From assembly GCA_037074705.1 (NCBI GenBank), contig CM073590.1:136915600-136979599 (forward strand): a stretch of 64,000 bases of DNA, given 5' to 3'. The first letter of the stretch is position 1, and every line of letters begins with the position of its first letter. The DNA is from Zhengitettix transpicula (taxonomy: Eukaryota > Arthropoda > Insecta > Orthoptera > Tetrigidae). Shown here piece by piece: positions 24,398 through 34,835 of the stretch. Under the pieces are notes generated by a model, which saw only the letters and a list, made by a program, of their open reading frames with translations, did no database searches and was not told the DNA's origin. The position numbers were made by a program, and so were the translations under genes.

Positions 24398-24704
24398 TTG
24401 TTTAACAATGGAAGCGGTCAATGAAGGAAATTTCCTGTTTCATTTTAGTAATACCTAATGTACAAATTTCGTTACCTTTTTTTGCAAAGAGAGATATTGA
24501 TATTAGATCGTTAACACATTTTAGATAAATAACAGATAAAATGAAATGATGATATAAATACTACATATTTTATGAAGACCGCATTGTTGCCAAAGCAATT
24601 TTTACGTTTCAAGTAGGATGCTTTTCTCTGAGGGAAGGGAAATGAAAATTAATTTATTTCATCATAGGAGGACCTAAAGGAGCTGTAAATGTGCAGGTAT
24701 AATT

Positions 24705-25060
24705 TTGTGAGCGCGCCCGCAATACAGGGAGCACGGAGACGGCGAGTGTTGATTCGCCCACCTCGTCACTTAGTTTCCCAGGGGAACACGCGCCCGTTCC
24801 CACGCAGGGAGAAAGCCGGTAACAAACAACGTGCCGGCCACTGGCTCGCTATTGATCTGTGTCTGTAAGCCCCGGACGCATGGCGCCAAGTCACATCTCG
24901 GAATAACGCCTTTACCTGTCACAAAACCTACGAACGGCCGTCTTATCGCGAGCAGCGGGAGCAGCTCCGTCCGTGACGGGGTTGTCTGGCAGCCGAGCAG
25001 CCCACGCCCCCGCACAATCTACATTTCTCCCGGTTGACACGAGTTTGTTGTAAGAAAAAC
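24705..25060. other. CpG-rich block
   Basis: The most GC- and CpG-rich segment of the window, with words such as GCGCGCCCGC, CGGCCGTC and GGCGCCAAG. Overlapping frames of 60-81 residues occur on both strands and are explained by composition. It is not repeated here. It could be a promoter-proximal CpG-rich element or a conserved enhancer; I see no TATA box, initiator or splice-bounded exon to decide. Confidence 0.4.
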
Positions 25061-25166
25061 TGCGATAACCCGCCTTGTTTAAAGCGAACAACAAATTAAA
25101 AACTTTTTATATATTTATTTATAATATCCGAATTTTGATTCACCGTGGTTTTCGTAAACAAAAAAG

Positions 25167-25170
<4 letters not shown>

Positions 25171-25212
<42 letters not shown>
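25171..25212. repeat. (AT)n microsatellite
   Basis: About 21 AT units without interruption. Confidence 0.98.
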
Positions 25213-25215
<3 letters not shown>

Positions 25216-25649
25216 ATATCATAGTTTCTAGTACGATATTTACATGGAACATAATTTTTTTTTATTTGTTCACCTGGAATAGGGCTTAAAGTTGGAGCAT
25301 TAAAATCATTCAAAGTAATAAGCAACGTGGAACCTATTATAATATGAAATGTAAGGTTAATTCACTTAAATATTTATAAAAACAAATCTTCTGAAGAGGT
25401 TACGGCTTGATAGAACGATAATATTTGGTGCAGTTTCACTAGCAACTCGAATAATTTATATTAATTTCGAATAAGAAAGATGGCCAATTTAGACAATTGT
25501 GAACCTTGTGCCTTTCGTCAGGTGCGAAGAAGAGCCCAGAGCGGCTCAACTGCACTTGTCAGTTGACAAAACTCAAAAGCGACGAAAAAGCAACGACAAT
25601 GGAAGAGCCGAAGGGTTAGCGTAACGACGACAATGGAAAAACAGAAGGT

Positions 25650-26463
25650 TTAGCGTAATAATAACGGATCATAGAAATTACTGAGTTTCATTCTGTCTGT
25701 TTGTACATTAACTGCTGTGATGTTTGATTTAATGTGAAGCATCTCGGAAATGAGTCTGGAATTGTACCTGGTGTCAATGTCTAAAATGTTAGCATTTTAG
25801 CAATCAAATGTATGTTTAGAATTGATATGTTTGGATACTACAGATTGTTTATCAATGGGAAGTTTGATATTAGACATATGTTCTTTGATACGTGTATTAA
25901 GGGAACGTTTTGTTTGCCCTATGCAGCAGGAATTACAATTAGGACAAGAGATTTTGTAAAAATCTCAATGTTTGCTGTTGGTGTCAAGTTGGCCCTTGTG
26001 GTTTTTAGTCAAGTAGGAAAGATTCTTAGTGCATCTCTAAATTATGGATATTTGATATTTTTTGAATATTTGGATAAATTTGTGATGTAAAGATTTGTAA
26101 TAAGGGAGTACGAGAAAAAAATTGGCTCTTTGTGTTTGGGGACGATTGACAGTAGGATATTGAATTTTGTTAAATATACTGTTTATGTGATTAATAATAA
26201 GATTTAAAGGGTACGCATTGGAATATAAATATTGTCCGAAACATTTTAAAGTTGTGTTGATGGAACTTGAAGTTATAAATAAATATAGCTCAGTCTACAA
26301 GATTCTATACCATAGCTCTCTTTTGGTTTAAAGGATGAACAGAAAGATAATTGAGAACACGTCCAGAGTATGTAGGTTTCCTGAACCAATTAATTAGAAT
26401 GGAAGTATTGTGAATAGATACAGTGACGTAAAGAAAATTAAGAGATTGGTTAATTTCAAATAT
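25650..26463 (-). pseudogene. Penelope-like RT (C-terminal part) and GIY-YIG endonuclease
   Basis: Reading the minus strand, frames contain IFEINQSLNFLYVTVSIHN, then WFRKPTYSGRVLNYLSVHP and NQKRAMV, motifs found C-terminal to the RT palm in Penelope-like proteins. After a decayed linker comes KISCPNCNSCCIGQTKRSL followed by NTRIKEHMSNIK, the cysteine-rich GIY-YIG endonuclease (the second Tyr is Cys here), and SKHINSKHTFD, ILDIDTRYNSRLISEMLHIK and NVQTDRMKLSNFY. In intact elements the RT copies the RNA while the endonuclease opens the target. Frameshifts and stops, for example before NANILD, make this a pseudogene. The palm with its catalytic Asp residues is absent. Confidence 0.85.
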
Positions 26464-26636
26464 TGTTAATACCTCTCAAATCAACCGTATAGTCAATACT
26501 TTCAATAATTATCATCCCTACTTACAATTCACACATGAACTTGAATTTGGCTCTCTCATTGTCGTTGCGTTTTCGTCGCTTTTGAGTTTTTTCAACTGAC
26601 AAGTACAGTTGTGTCGCTCTAGGCTTTTCCTCACAC

Positions 26637-26672
26637 CTGACGAAAGGCACAAAGATCCCAAAAACGTTGTGT
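26637..26672 (+). ncRNA. Hammerhead-like core, diverged PLE tip
   Basis: CTGACGAAAGGCACAAAGATCC, then CAAAAACGTTGTG: the first core box is intact but GAAAC has become AAAAC. This family lacks a strong stem II, so catalysis is unlikely in this copy. Confidence 0.3.
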
Positions 26673-26765
26673 GGAATTTATATTATCACTCTTTTGTCTG
26701 AATTGGCTATATTTCCTATTCATTATTTTCAATCAGACGTAAATTTCTCATTTTATATTAATTCC

Positions 26766-27779
26766 ATTAATATATTTAGTTGTGTGATGGATTTAAATGG
26801 CCCTTCGCTGTGAAATATTTTTAAATTTTACTAGGTTTAAACAAATCAGATGTTTGTTATTGAAATGGATAGTGAAATTATTTTGGAGTTCCTTCGGGAT
26901 GTTAACCTGCAGCTTTTTTTCTTTTTTGAGTTCTCTTCAGACGACAATGAAAACCACGCGAATATATTAATTTCAGGTTTACACAATTACTTATTCGCGC
27001 ATAATTACAATCACTCAATAGCTCCTTTCCTTTCTGGAGTATTATGATTTCCGCCGCACGTCAAGCGACGATGTTGTGTTCTGCAGGATTGTTTAAGTGG
27101 GTAAATTAATTAATTTTTAAAAATAATTTAATTAAGTACAATATTTGTAATCAGAGTGACGACCAAACCACATTAATCCGTTAAACGTCTTGTAGAATAA
27201 TCCTGGTGCTTGGGAAGTTAATAATGAAGCTTCAAGATGCAAATGAGGTCACATTGAGACAGTTGCGTTTTGCATATTTACCTTAGATTGATTTTCAACC
27301 TAAATGAGCAATAAATACAGCTGTAATCTTGGAGGCGCCGCGAGCAGTTCAACGTGAAGAAGAAACTGGGTAGAATTAGAATGAACAAAGGAAACGTATT
27401 CTTGTCGGCTGTTGGCGTTGGATTGGAGCTGACAGTTGCGCTACGGAACATCGAAGCACAACAACCGATGCACAACGCAAGACTCATAGTAGTAAAACAC
27501 GGATTGAATATTTTTTTGTCTGTCTAATATCAAAATTTGTCATTACATTTGTTAATAAAAAACCTTAAACGATAAAGACACTGCAAAATCATAAACAAAT
27601 ACCTAAAAATAAATTTAATTTAAAATTTACAATAAACTGTTGCTTTACATCTCCAATATTAAGTTATTAATATACTTTCTCCACAGAATCTGTGACTAAA
27701 AGCATTTTTATAAATTTTTGTAGAAAGAAAATTTTCTCCCTAAATTAAAAATGAAAGAAAATTGAAGATTATTAACGTC
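26766..27779. other. Unassigned DNA with GC-richer patch
   Basis: A patch at about 27240-27490 has more G+C, including GGAGGCGCCGCGAGCAG, and a 69-codon minus-strand frame without motifs. The rest is AT-rich. No repeat recognised. Confidence 0.4.
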
Positions 27780-28035
27780 AATCATATTTATTTTACTTCA
27801 CTGACAAAATGAAGTGTTAATATAAATACTACACAACGCTTCTCGAATCCTTGTACCTTTCGTCAGGTGATTAAAAACGCAAGAGGCGTGAGAACGACAC
27901 AGCCGGACAGCCCAGTGTGACGATCTCAAAGGCAAAGCAAAAACGCAACGCGAATTGAAAATCAAATAGGATTCATAGCAATTGCAGAATTTCATAGTAT
28001 CAGTTTGTTCTTTCTTTGATGTCAATGACTAACAC
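27780..28035 (-). mobile_element. PLE 3' end: endonuclease tail plus terminal repeat
   Basis: The minus-strand frame starts with KEQTDTMKFCNCYES, the last residues of the PLE endonuclease (compare NIKTDTMK at 24.3 kb). It runs on into the terminal repeat, where the translated noncoding tip reads LTKGTRIREALCSIYIN. At DNA level the reverse strand carries CTGACGAAAGGTACAAGGAT, then GAGAAGCGTTGTG, the hammerhead-like box with GAAAC changed to GAAGC. Its 75-codon open frame is a fusion of an endonuclease tail with non-coding DNA and should not be annotated as a gene. Confidence 0.7.
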
Positions 28036-28835
28036 AGACGTATTACATTTTAATTTCAATAAAACATTATTTACAATTTTCTAAAACAATTTCATATCAA
28101 TATTTCTGTTATTTTTCATAATTAAAATAATTTTTCCTCATAAAATGTCAGTTTAAACATCTGTTACACATTTATATGGAATATTTGAATATTCCGTCAT
28201 TGACATATTGATTAAAGACTGTAAAAGCAAACGATATTTTATAGAAACTGTAATTACAGTTTTGTATAAATTGTAGCCGAAAAGTATCTTTCATCAATAC
28301 CAACAGCTTCTAAGCCTACAAATGCAATTTCTGTACAGGTTTTATTAAAATAACTTTTTTTATTCACTGAACTTTTGTTCATTAAAAGTACATTAAATTC
28401 TCTCTCTTAGTATTTTATGGTCATTAGGAACAAGCTGTATAAGCGGTTTACAACAGAAAGTCAACTGCGTTTATTTTCCGAGAGCAAATAAAAATTTTGC
28501 CTTCGCCACTCAGACATTGTATCTTAACAGAAAAGGAAGAAGGAAATATAGACAACCTGATACGTAGCTCTTGCTTTAGGCAGCATTTATCAGACTTTCT
28601 TCGTAACTATTCATCTGGAATGTGTTATTTTTAGTATATTTTATATAGGTTCGCGTCACCAGCAAGGTCTTAAGCGACCACATTGTAATGACCCAATTAC
28701 ATATTAGTTCATTTCTTAAATATTTTCATATTTGAAAATAATTTTTGATTCGAAATCCACGTAATTTAACTAAATTAATTCATTTTTTATTCCATGCCCG
28801 AGCACTGAAGCCGCGGTACAAGTAAATATCTCAGG
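28036..28835. other. AT-rich DNA, nothing recognised
   Basis: No coding or repeat signal recognised apart from AACACAGACGT at its left edge, a word shared with PLE ends. Confidence 0.45.
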
Positions 28836-29318
28836 AAGAAGAAGAAGGTGAAGATAAGCTACATATAGGGTAATCCACATCGTGGCCACTCCCGTCTTAT
28901 AGCATAACAAAGGGAGTGAAAGTTGGAATACAGAAAGGTAGACCAAGGTAGCCAAGAGTTAACTAGGGCAATTCGCTTAAAAGTGATGCAGGGAAAACCC
29001 TAGAAAAACCTGCATCTGGTAAGTCGGGCATTTGATACTTGTCCCACGCCCTTCCGATGGCGGGAGATGTGTTTCCTGTGGGGTCGCAGTTTTCCTCTCG
29101 CCATGCCTTGACCAGTCTAGGAGGCAGCTGGCCGACTATTCCAATAGTAAAACGGATAACTCTTACCATATGCCCAAGGTCTGCGACCCCGAAATATATA
29201 CCTCTCAAAACAGGCCGAGGTGCCTCGGCATGTGGGAACCTTAGTTCAAAAAACCAGAGAGAAGTGAAGGCATCCCCAAAGGTAGCCTCCTCCATAGCTC
29301 TCTGGGAAGGTTCATCTC
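28836..29318 (-). mobile_element. Family A SINE-like element, copy 4 (diverged)
   Basis: Reverse-oriented copy whose tail side is GAAGAAGAAGAAGGTG, an A/G-rich tract in place of pure A. The family landmarks AGCTACATATAGGGTAATCC, TGGGAACC and CATCCCCAAAGGTAGCC are recognisable with many substitutions. The central CCCGGGGGCCC block is missing. It ends where copy 5 begins, in the same orientation. The 110-113-residue frames here arise from the family sequence and run across the junction. Confidence 0.8.
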
Positions 29319-29319
29319 T

Positions 29320-29759
29320 TTATTTTTTTAGGGTAACAGGCTACAAGAGGGTAAGCCACATGGTGACAACTCCCCTTTAATAGCATAGGAAGGGATTTGA
29401 AAGGGGGGATGCGGAAGGGTAGAGGAATGTAGCCAAGGTAGGGTTAACTAGGGCCCCCGGGCTATAGTTTAAGGATCCTATCCGGCATACGCCTCAAAGT
29501 AATGCAGGAAAATCCTAGAAAAACCTGCATCAGGTAGGTCGGGCATTGGGTACTTGTCCCACGCCCTTCCGATTGCCGGAGAAGAGTTTTCTGTGGGGTC
29601 ACAGCATTCCTTTCTCCGTACCTCGACCAGTTTAGGAGTCAGCTGGCCAACTGTTCCAATGGGAACAGAGAACAAATCTTACCGTATGCCCAAGGTCTGG
29701 GACCCCAGAACATACACGTCTCAAAACAGGCCGAGGTGCCTCGGCTTGTGGGAACCTTT
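29320..29759 (-). mobile_element. Family A SINE-like element, copy 5
   Basis: Directly follows copy 4 in the same orientation, separated only by its own T-rich tail (complement of the A tail). It keeps GGGTAACAGGCTAC, the CCCGGGCT block, CCAATGGGAACAG and GAGGTGCCTCGGCTTGTGGG. It is closer to copies 2 and 8 than copy 4 is, so it probably inserted later, next to or into the end of copy 4. The 5' hairpin region is absent. Confidence 0.85.
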
Positions 29760-30201
29760 ATAATTCTTATTGTCCTATCACGACATAGCAATAAAGGATT
29801 AACTCCAAGGTCCTAGAAGAATAGATAATCGTGTAAAAGAACTAATAATGCACGAATACTTGGGCAAACTCTGAAGCTCGCATTAGACTAAATTTCTCAA
29901 CAACGCGGGGTTCCTTCTTCAGTGATTTGGCCACTATCTGTGAATTCGGAAGTTATATCACGGCACGATTTACTCCGAGGTCTTCAGCTGAAAATTCTTC
30001 CTGTCCATAGTAATAAATCAGTTTGACAATGTCACATCAGTTATTGGTTTCTTGGAATTACTATTAGCAGGTTTCCGTATATTGAGTAAGAAGAGTCGCC
30101 GTGAATTCTTCGAGAATGAAGCACAAAAATTGAACAAGTTGAGAGATGTCGATTTGACAATGATTAAGTGGTATATTTAAAATTATGCTACAAAATTTTA
30201 T
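29760..30201. other. Unassigned DNA
   Basis: No repeat or coding signal recognised. Confidence 0.45.
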
Positions 30202-30405
30202 AATTTACGTCTGTGTATATATAATTCGATTATGAAAAACATAGCCAAAAAGCAGACCTCACAATAATAAAAACAAATTCAACGTTTCTTCCACAGATTT
30301 TCCGTCCTTCTCAAGTACATAAAAAAGAAATCGGGAAACTTCTGTGTGCTGGTATATATAACTCATTGTGAGGTCTGTTTTATGGCCATATTTTTCATAA
30401 TACTA
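30202..30405 (-). mobile_element. Short PLE-tip inverted-repeat element
   Basis: ATTATGAAAAACATAGCC (30229) and its near reverse complement GGCCATATTTTTCATAAT (ending 30401) enclose about 140 bases; the arms continue with AGACCTCACAAT and ATTGTGAGGTCT. The reverse strand contains CTTGAGAAGGACGGAAAATC, then GAAGAAACGTTG, a decayed version of the hammerhead-like box. AATTTACGTCTG at the left edge is the complement of the CAGACGTAAATT end seen in other PLE tips. Confidence 0.6.
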
Positions 30406-31084
30406 GACAATTTTTATTTGAAACCCCACTTAAAATTACGAAAGGTTATGTATGATCTATATTCGATGTGATTAAATCCGAAAAAGTTGTTTTTTTATGA
30501 GATTGAAAATTGTATTCTATGGCCTAATGAGTAACCCAGGCGTCGTAATGATCCGTTAATTATTCAATTAGTCTGTCGAAGGGGTGGATGAGTTATGACC
30601 GCCCCGGGGGGTGTCAATGACCTGAGGCCACGGAACAGCATTCATGCACGTAGTCGAGTATGCATGGGCTTAAGGCTACTATGGTAAGTAGGATAGGGAG
30701 GATTACAGGACGTAGGGGAAGTAATGGCATCATCAAGTAGCGTTTTGCTCAACTTACAAATCCGCATCTGCATGAACAAATCGGAATATAAAAGACAAGT
30801 TCAGGCGATAGTAGTAAAATCTCTGAAACAGTGCTGACGCAACCCGCACATAGAAACCGATATATATTCAGAAAATATTTGTTTCCAGTTTTGAATATTT
30901 GCTAATACTATCGGACTCTCAGCATTCATACTATAATATCTGTGGAAGTCTTTGTTCCCAACTAGTAGTCGACTCATGTAGATTGAGAGAAGGGCGTTAA
31001 AAGTCTAATATTTTTTTTCATGAACTCATTCCTACATAGAGATATTTAACTTCATTTTTTTTTGTTAAATCTTGGCTCTATTTA
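30406..31084. other. Unassigned DNA with GC-richer patch
   Basis: A patch at about 30535-30760 includes GACCGCCCCGGGGGGTGTCA followed by ATGACCTGAGGCC. It is unique in this window and may be a conserved non-coding element. No coding signal. Confidence 0.4.
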
Positions 31085-31200
31085 TAAGTTTATTGCACTG
31101 ACACCTCGCCTATCTTGACATCGAAGATTTTGTTTACCTACTAATAGCATTGCCCTTTATAAATGAAAGTAAATTGGGAAGACTGAATTCTAATTTTTAT
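31085..31200 (+). repeat. Diverged relative of the 112-bp unit
   Basis: GACATCGAAGATTTTGTTTACC, followed by a TGCCCTTTA...GAAAGTAAATTGGGAAGACT series, aligns by eye with GACATCAAAGACTTTGTTTACC and TGTCCCTTAAGGAGAAAGTA of the tandem unit at 17391-17614. It is a single copy with many substitutions, so the family is old. Confidence 0.65.
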
Positions 31201-31679
31201 ATTTACATATTTTTGATGGAAATTTAATATAGCTTCATATATTTTTACCGTTTCAGAGAAGAAAGTTCCTGGTAATTCTCTACAAACTGAACAAAGCTAT
31301 TGTCTAAGCAGTTAAAAGCAGGTTTTGGAACCTTTTCCAATAGATCTAAATATGGCGTTTGCCGGATTAATATACTAAAACAAATTATGGGTATATGTAA
31401 AAACGATATAATGTTAATTCTAAATCGGTTCGACCAGTTTCGCGAGAAAAGAACACAAAGTTTAAGTGATATACAGCCAGAATTCATAAATTCACGTCTG
31501 ATTTATATAGATATGGATTCATTTGTTTTTTATAGAATCTGATCTTATACAGTAACACAACAAAGAAGCTAGGATATAATATAATATCTTTATTTTCTTT
31601 ACTTAATCTGCGCCCATTTAATGAAATATAATGTAACTATTTTTAAGGTATTAATCCTGTTAATAAATTTATATTTAAA

Positions 31680-31973
31680 ATAAACTATATCCAACGAATT
31701 GTCGTGGAAAAATACTCTTTCGTAAATAGGACCGCAAGAGACTATAATAATATGCCTGTAAGTCTCATAGCAACTTCCGAAAAAAATGCTAAATTATTTA
31801 AAAACAGAATTAGGAATATTATTAGGAATATTTACTATCGAAAATTAAACCATTGTGTAAGTGAAAATAGTCGTATTTTTAATATTAATATAAATTTTAA
31901 TAATCTGATATCTACGTTATATTGTATTATGACAGTATCAACTGATGTTGCCACCGGGCTCCGCCCATTGTGA
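31680..31973 (+). pseudogene. LINE reverse-transcriptase C-terminus
   Basis: The frame reads KYSFVNRTARDYNNMP then SEKNAKLFKNRIRNII, matching the 'F-x-x-R-T-x-x-x-W-N-x-L-P ... F-K-x-R-L' end of insect non-LTR retrotransposon ORF2 proteins, with Trp replaced by Tyr. A related relic at 49054-49263 has RKYSFLNKTT at the same place, which supports the call. The frame ends TTDVATGLRPL-like (STDVATGLRPL) at 31973 and is followed closely by AAATAAATC. No palm domain lies upstream, so the copy is 5'-truncated. Confidence 0.6.
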
Positions 31974-33160
31974 CGAAATAAATCTGTCTATATATTTTAT
32001 ATCACGGACAAGTATCATCACCGTTAAATAAAAAAAATATTCATGAAAAATAAAAGTTCCCACTTTTCAAAGGCCCAGGAATAAAAAACTACAGCAAATA
32101 TGCTAATGAAATTCCACCATATTAAAGAGCATGTCACAGAATTTATTTAATAATTATCAGTACACTTCTACATGTGAATCATTTGAGTACAGACTCGATA
32201 ATCTTCGTGGTACAATTTCTTGCCATGTACTTCGCAACAACGCACTGTAGCATATCCGTAACAAATTGTTGTGGGTATGGTTTGTCGTTCAACATCACAA
32301 GTGTAAGCATTTTAAAGCTTGCAAAGTGCAAATTCTGCAATATCTGATGTCGAACGCCAAACTATGCCGACAACAGCAAAATTTAAGAGTACGAACAGCG
32401 TGGACCAAGCTTAAAAATTCAACGGAGAGACTTACATGTTTTAAAAATCCAAGTAAAAAGGTCTGGACGGAGAGACACGTTATAAAAACCGCAAAGCTGA
32501 AACAAAAAGTTAAGCGCCACGTTCAGATACATACGAGTACCGAAATAACATTTTTCCGCATAAAGGCATTGAGAAATAATACGTCCGACTGTTGACCGGA
32601 GGTGTGGCCGATCGAGTTCCCGGAGGAATAATATAAGAACTATAACCTTGTGTAGAATCATTGTTTAATGGCCTTTTTAGTGAATTGTGTTCCCCAGCTC
32701 CGAAAACTAAGTCTGGTACCAGCAGGACATTTGAAAGTACAATCCAAAGTAATTAAATTCTGTAAACGGTAATAAAGGGTATTAGTCAGATTTCGTTCAT
32801 TTCATTTTTTGTTAGATTTCGTATTCCGTTCGTTTCAATTTAGTTGAATTGGTAATTATTTAATTTATAATTTTTGATTGTTCTTATTTATCAAACCCAG
32901 TAAAGACCCTGAGAAGAAGAGTTATTAAATTTGATTGTTTGTGAAATATAAGAGATTGTATTTTACTTTGAACGCCACCAATTATAAATAAAAAATATTT
33001 GTTTGTTAATTTTGAAATTACTGAATTCGGCGTGCCAACCTAGGGCAAATCATTTGTAAAAAAATTAAACGAACACCTGTTAAATTAATCTTTGGCAAAT
33101 TAAAAGTTTTTTATTGTAATCATTTTTTTAATTAATTCATTAAATAATTAGCTTCCTTTA
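31974..33160. other. Unassigned DNA
   Basis: A 109-codon plus-strand frame (32266-32595), rich in Lys and Gln, has no recognisable domain and an 80-codon frame opposite it. I could not link it to any element. The rest is AT-rich. Confidence 0.35.
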
Positions 33161-33221
33161 ATCATTACATTTTTGGTTCGACATCGTGGGGCAATTTAAT
33201 AAATTATTTATTTTAATCATT

Positions 33222-33262
<41 letters not shown>
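33160..33262 (+). repeat. GACATCGTGGGGC motif and (AT)n microsatellite
   Basis: TTTTTGGTTCGACATCGTGG lies about 40 bases before ATTACAATATAT and a 38-base (AT)n (33225-33262). A similar arrangement (CCACATCGTGGTGGCATTTT ... ATTACAATATAT) is at 50280-50430. TTGGT-x-CGAC-x-CGTGG-type words occur as primer-binding regions just inside insect LTR retrotransposons, so both could be LTR/internal junction relics. No paired LTR was found. Confidence 0.35.
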
Positions 33263-33267
<5 letters not shown>

Positions 33268-33279
33268 CAAACAAAATTA

Positions 33280-34175
33280 AATTACATTAATTTATAATTA
33301 CCCCTACAATAGTGACAACTTGTCCACCAAAATTTAAAGGGAAATACGTCTCAGGGATCACCTACGGGCCTCCAATAATAAATAGGAGTTTATAAAATAA
33401 AGACAGAAATCTATAAAACTATAATAATAGTAATATAATAATAATAAAATCAAACACTTATTTAGTGTCCTTAACCAAAACCTTGGACCGTCAAAATTGG
33501 TTCCCAAGGGGTCCAACACCCTTCAACGGAAGCAAGTTAGTTCGTGGTTCGTTAATGATCACAACCAACTCACAACCCTACATAAAGCACCCTTCTCCAC
33601 TTTGCTACAGCAAAGCTGCATTGCCCAGTGTCACCATAGGAGGTGTGGAGATAGGATTTGTTGGCAGAGCTATCATAGACAGACGGCTTTACCCGAGATT
33701 ACTTTCTCCCGGGGCCTTTTACCAACCTTGGACTGGCCTGAATCTCGAGTGAGATACGCTATACCAAAAAAAAATACAAATTGGATCCACTATAGCACAG
33801 AACTGCTTAGATCGGAATGACTTCAGATAAAAAAAAAGACGACTACAAATGACGACGCACCTGGACAGTACGTCCAACTCGACCAAGCTTTCCAGACACA
33901 CAATTACCAACAACGACGCGAGTGCCCTACTGCCTACTGGCTAGCCTTCTCCACTACTAAATAATGTAAACAATATCGCCACCTGATTGCGTGAGGTAAC
34001 TATCTACTACTTACTGACTTCTGTTTACTTTCCAAGGCTTTTATACTCTCTTCCCGAGACACAGTTTGACCCCGCGTCAAACGTTCGTAAACAACGGGCG
34101 CAACGCGAAAACATCGCCCGTACTGCCGAACTGAAGACAAAAAATCTTGCACAAACTAAATTCCTTAGTATTCAC

Positions 34176-34178
<3 letters not shown>
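33280..34178. other. GC-richer block between two AT microsatellites
   Basis: A 900-base segment of moderate GC lies between (AT)n at 33225-33262 and (TA)n at 34179-34229. Two overlapping plus-strand frames of 95 and 107 residues, rich in Pro, Thr, Ser and Arg, overlap out of frame and neither has a known motif. The position suggests one inserted element bounded by unstable AT repeats, possibly LTR-retrotransposon non-coding sequence, but this is not established. Confidence 0.3.

Positions 34179-34229
<51 letters not shown>
34179..34229. repeat. (TA)n microsatellite
   Basis: About 25 uninterrupted TA units. Frames running through it encode Tyr-Ile repeats and are artefacts. Confidence 0.98.
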
Positions 34230-34231
<2 letters not shown>

Positions 34232-34504
34232 GTAGTCTTTGTGAGGAACACAAAACATTTGAACGCTGCAGAAATAGATTCATTAATTCTAATGTGTTTC
34301 AGACTTTCAAACGACATTTTTTTATATATTGAAAATATTTGGTTAACGTTGTTAAACTTCTATATTATTTTTCCTTATTTTCCCTTTCGAAAATCGAAAT
34401 GATGAATTAAACATAATAATTTACAACATTTACATTTAAATAAAAAAAAGCTTACTAACAGTTTGAATTAAATGAAGTAAGAAAGTGGTGCATAAAAGGT
34501 TAAA

Positions 34505-34835
34505 AAACATGACTGTTTAAATTAGACCCTTTCGCGGCAAAGTAATTGAGGAATTAGTCGGCAGGGTGTGCTGTGTGTTGCGTTTGTAGGAGTAGTGTCT
34601 TGAGCCGTGCTGCCAATTCCATTTCGCCGCAGTACGGTGACGCACTTCCTTAATGCAGCAGTTCTTTTGTCGACAGTCCTCTTTTGTTTATACCGTATTT
34701 ACCTCACCCCCAAGCCCTCGCTCGTTTTCCCCTCCACAGGAAAAGGCAAAACCTTGGTTCGTGACGGCATGGGGGAGGTTGGACAAGGATTAACGTGGAA
34801 GCTGCGTAACGCGCTTAAAATATTACCATAGCCCT
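34505..34835. other. GC-richer unique block
   Basis: Contains several CpGs and GTGTGCTGTGTGTTGCGTTT. A 74-codon plus-strand frame has no motif. Not repeated here. Candidate conserved non-coding DNA. Confidence 0.35.

Larger units (their letters stand above)
25469..26752 (-). mobile_element. Truncated PLE between inverted terminal repeats, with TSD
   Basis: Flanked by TTATATTAATTTC (25456-25468) and TTATATTAATTCC (26753-26765), a 13-base target-site duplication with one mismatch. The left end (from GAATAAGAAAGATGGCC) and right end (to GGCTATATTTCCTATTC) are inverted copies of one terminal sequence, sharing CTCAACTGCACTTGTCAGTT-type and CCTTTCGTCAGGTG words in opposite orientation. Between them the minus strand holds the end of a PLE reverse transcriptase and its endonuclease. 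The copy is 5'-truncated: the polymerase core is gone but a second tip is joined in reverse, a layout known for Penelope elements. Confidence 0.82.

Noticed and set aside
25812..26090. Plus-strand frame of 92 residues
   Set aside because: The opposite strand encodes the PLE endonuclease relic; the plus-strand frame is its shadow.
29039..29380. Open frame of 113 residues
   Set aside because: It runs through two adjacent family A copies and repeats frames present in other copies; no independent coding evidence.
32266..32595. Open frame of 109 residues, a candidate small gene
   Set aside because: Lys/Gln-rich with no motif, with another frame open on the opposite strand; no splice, promoter or repeat context supports it.
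33465..33820. Two frames of 95 and 107 residues as a gene
   Set aside because: They overlap out of phase in GC-richer DNA, which opens frames by chance; neither shows a domain.
34077..34332. Frames with long Tyr-Ile repeats as membrane proteins
   Set aside because: They are translations of the (TA)n microsatellite at 34179-34229.
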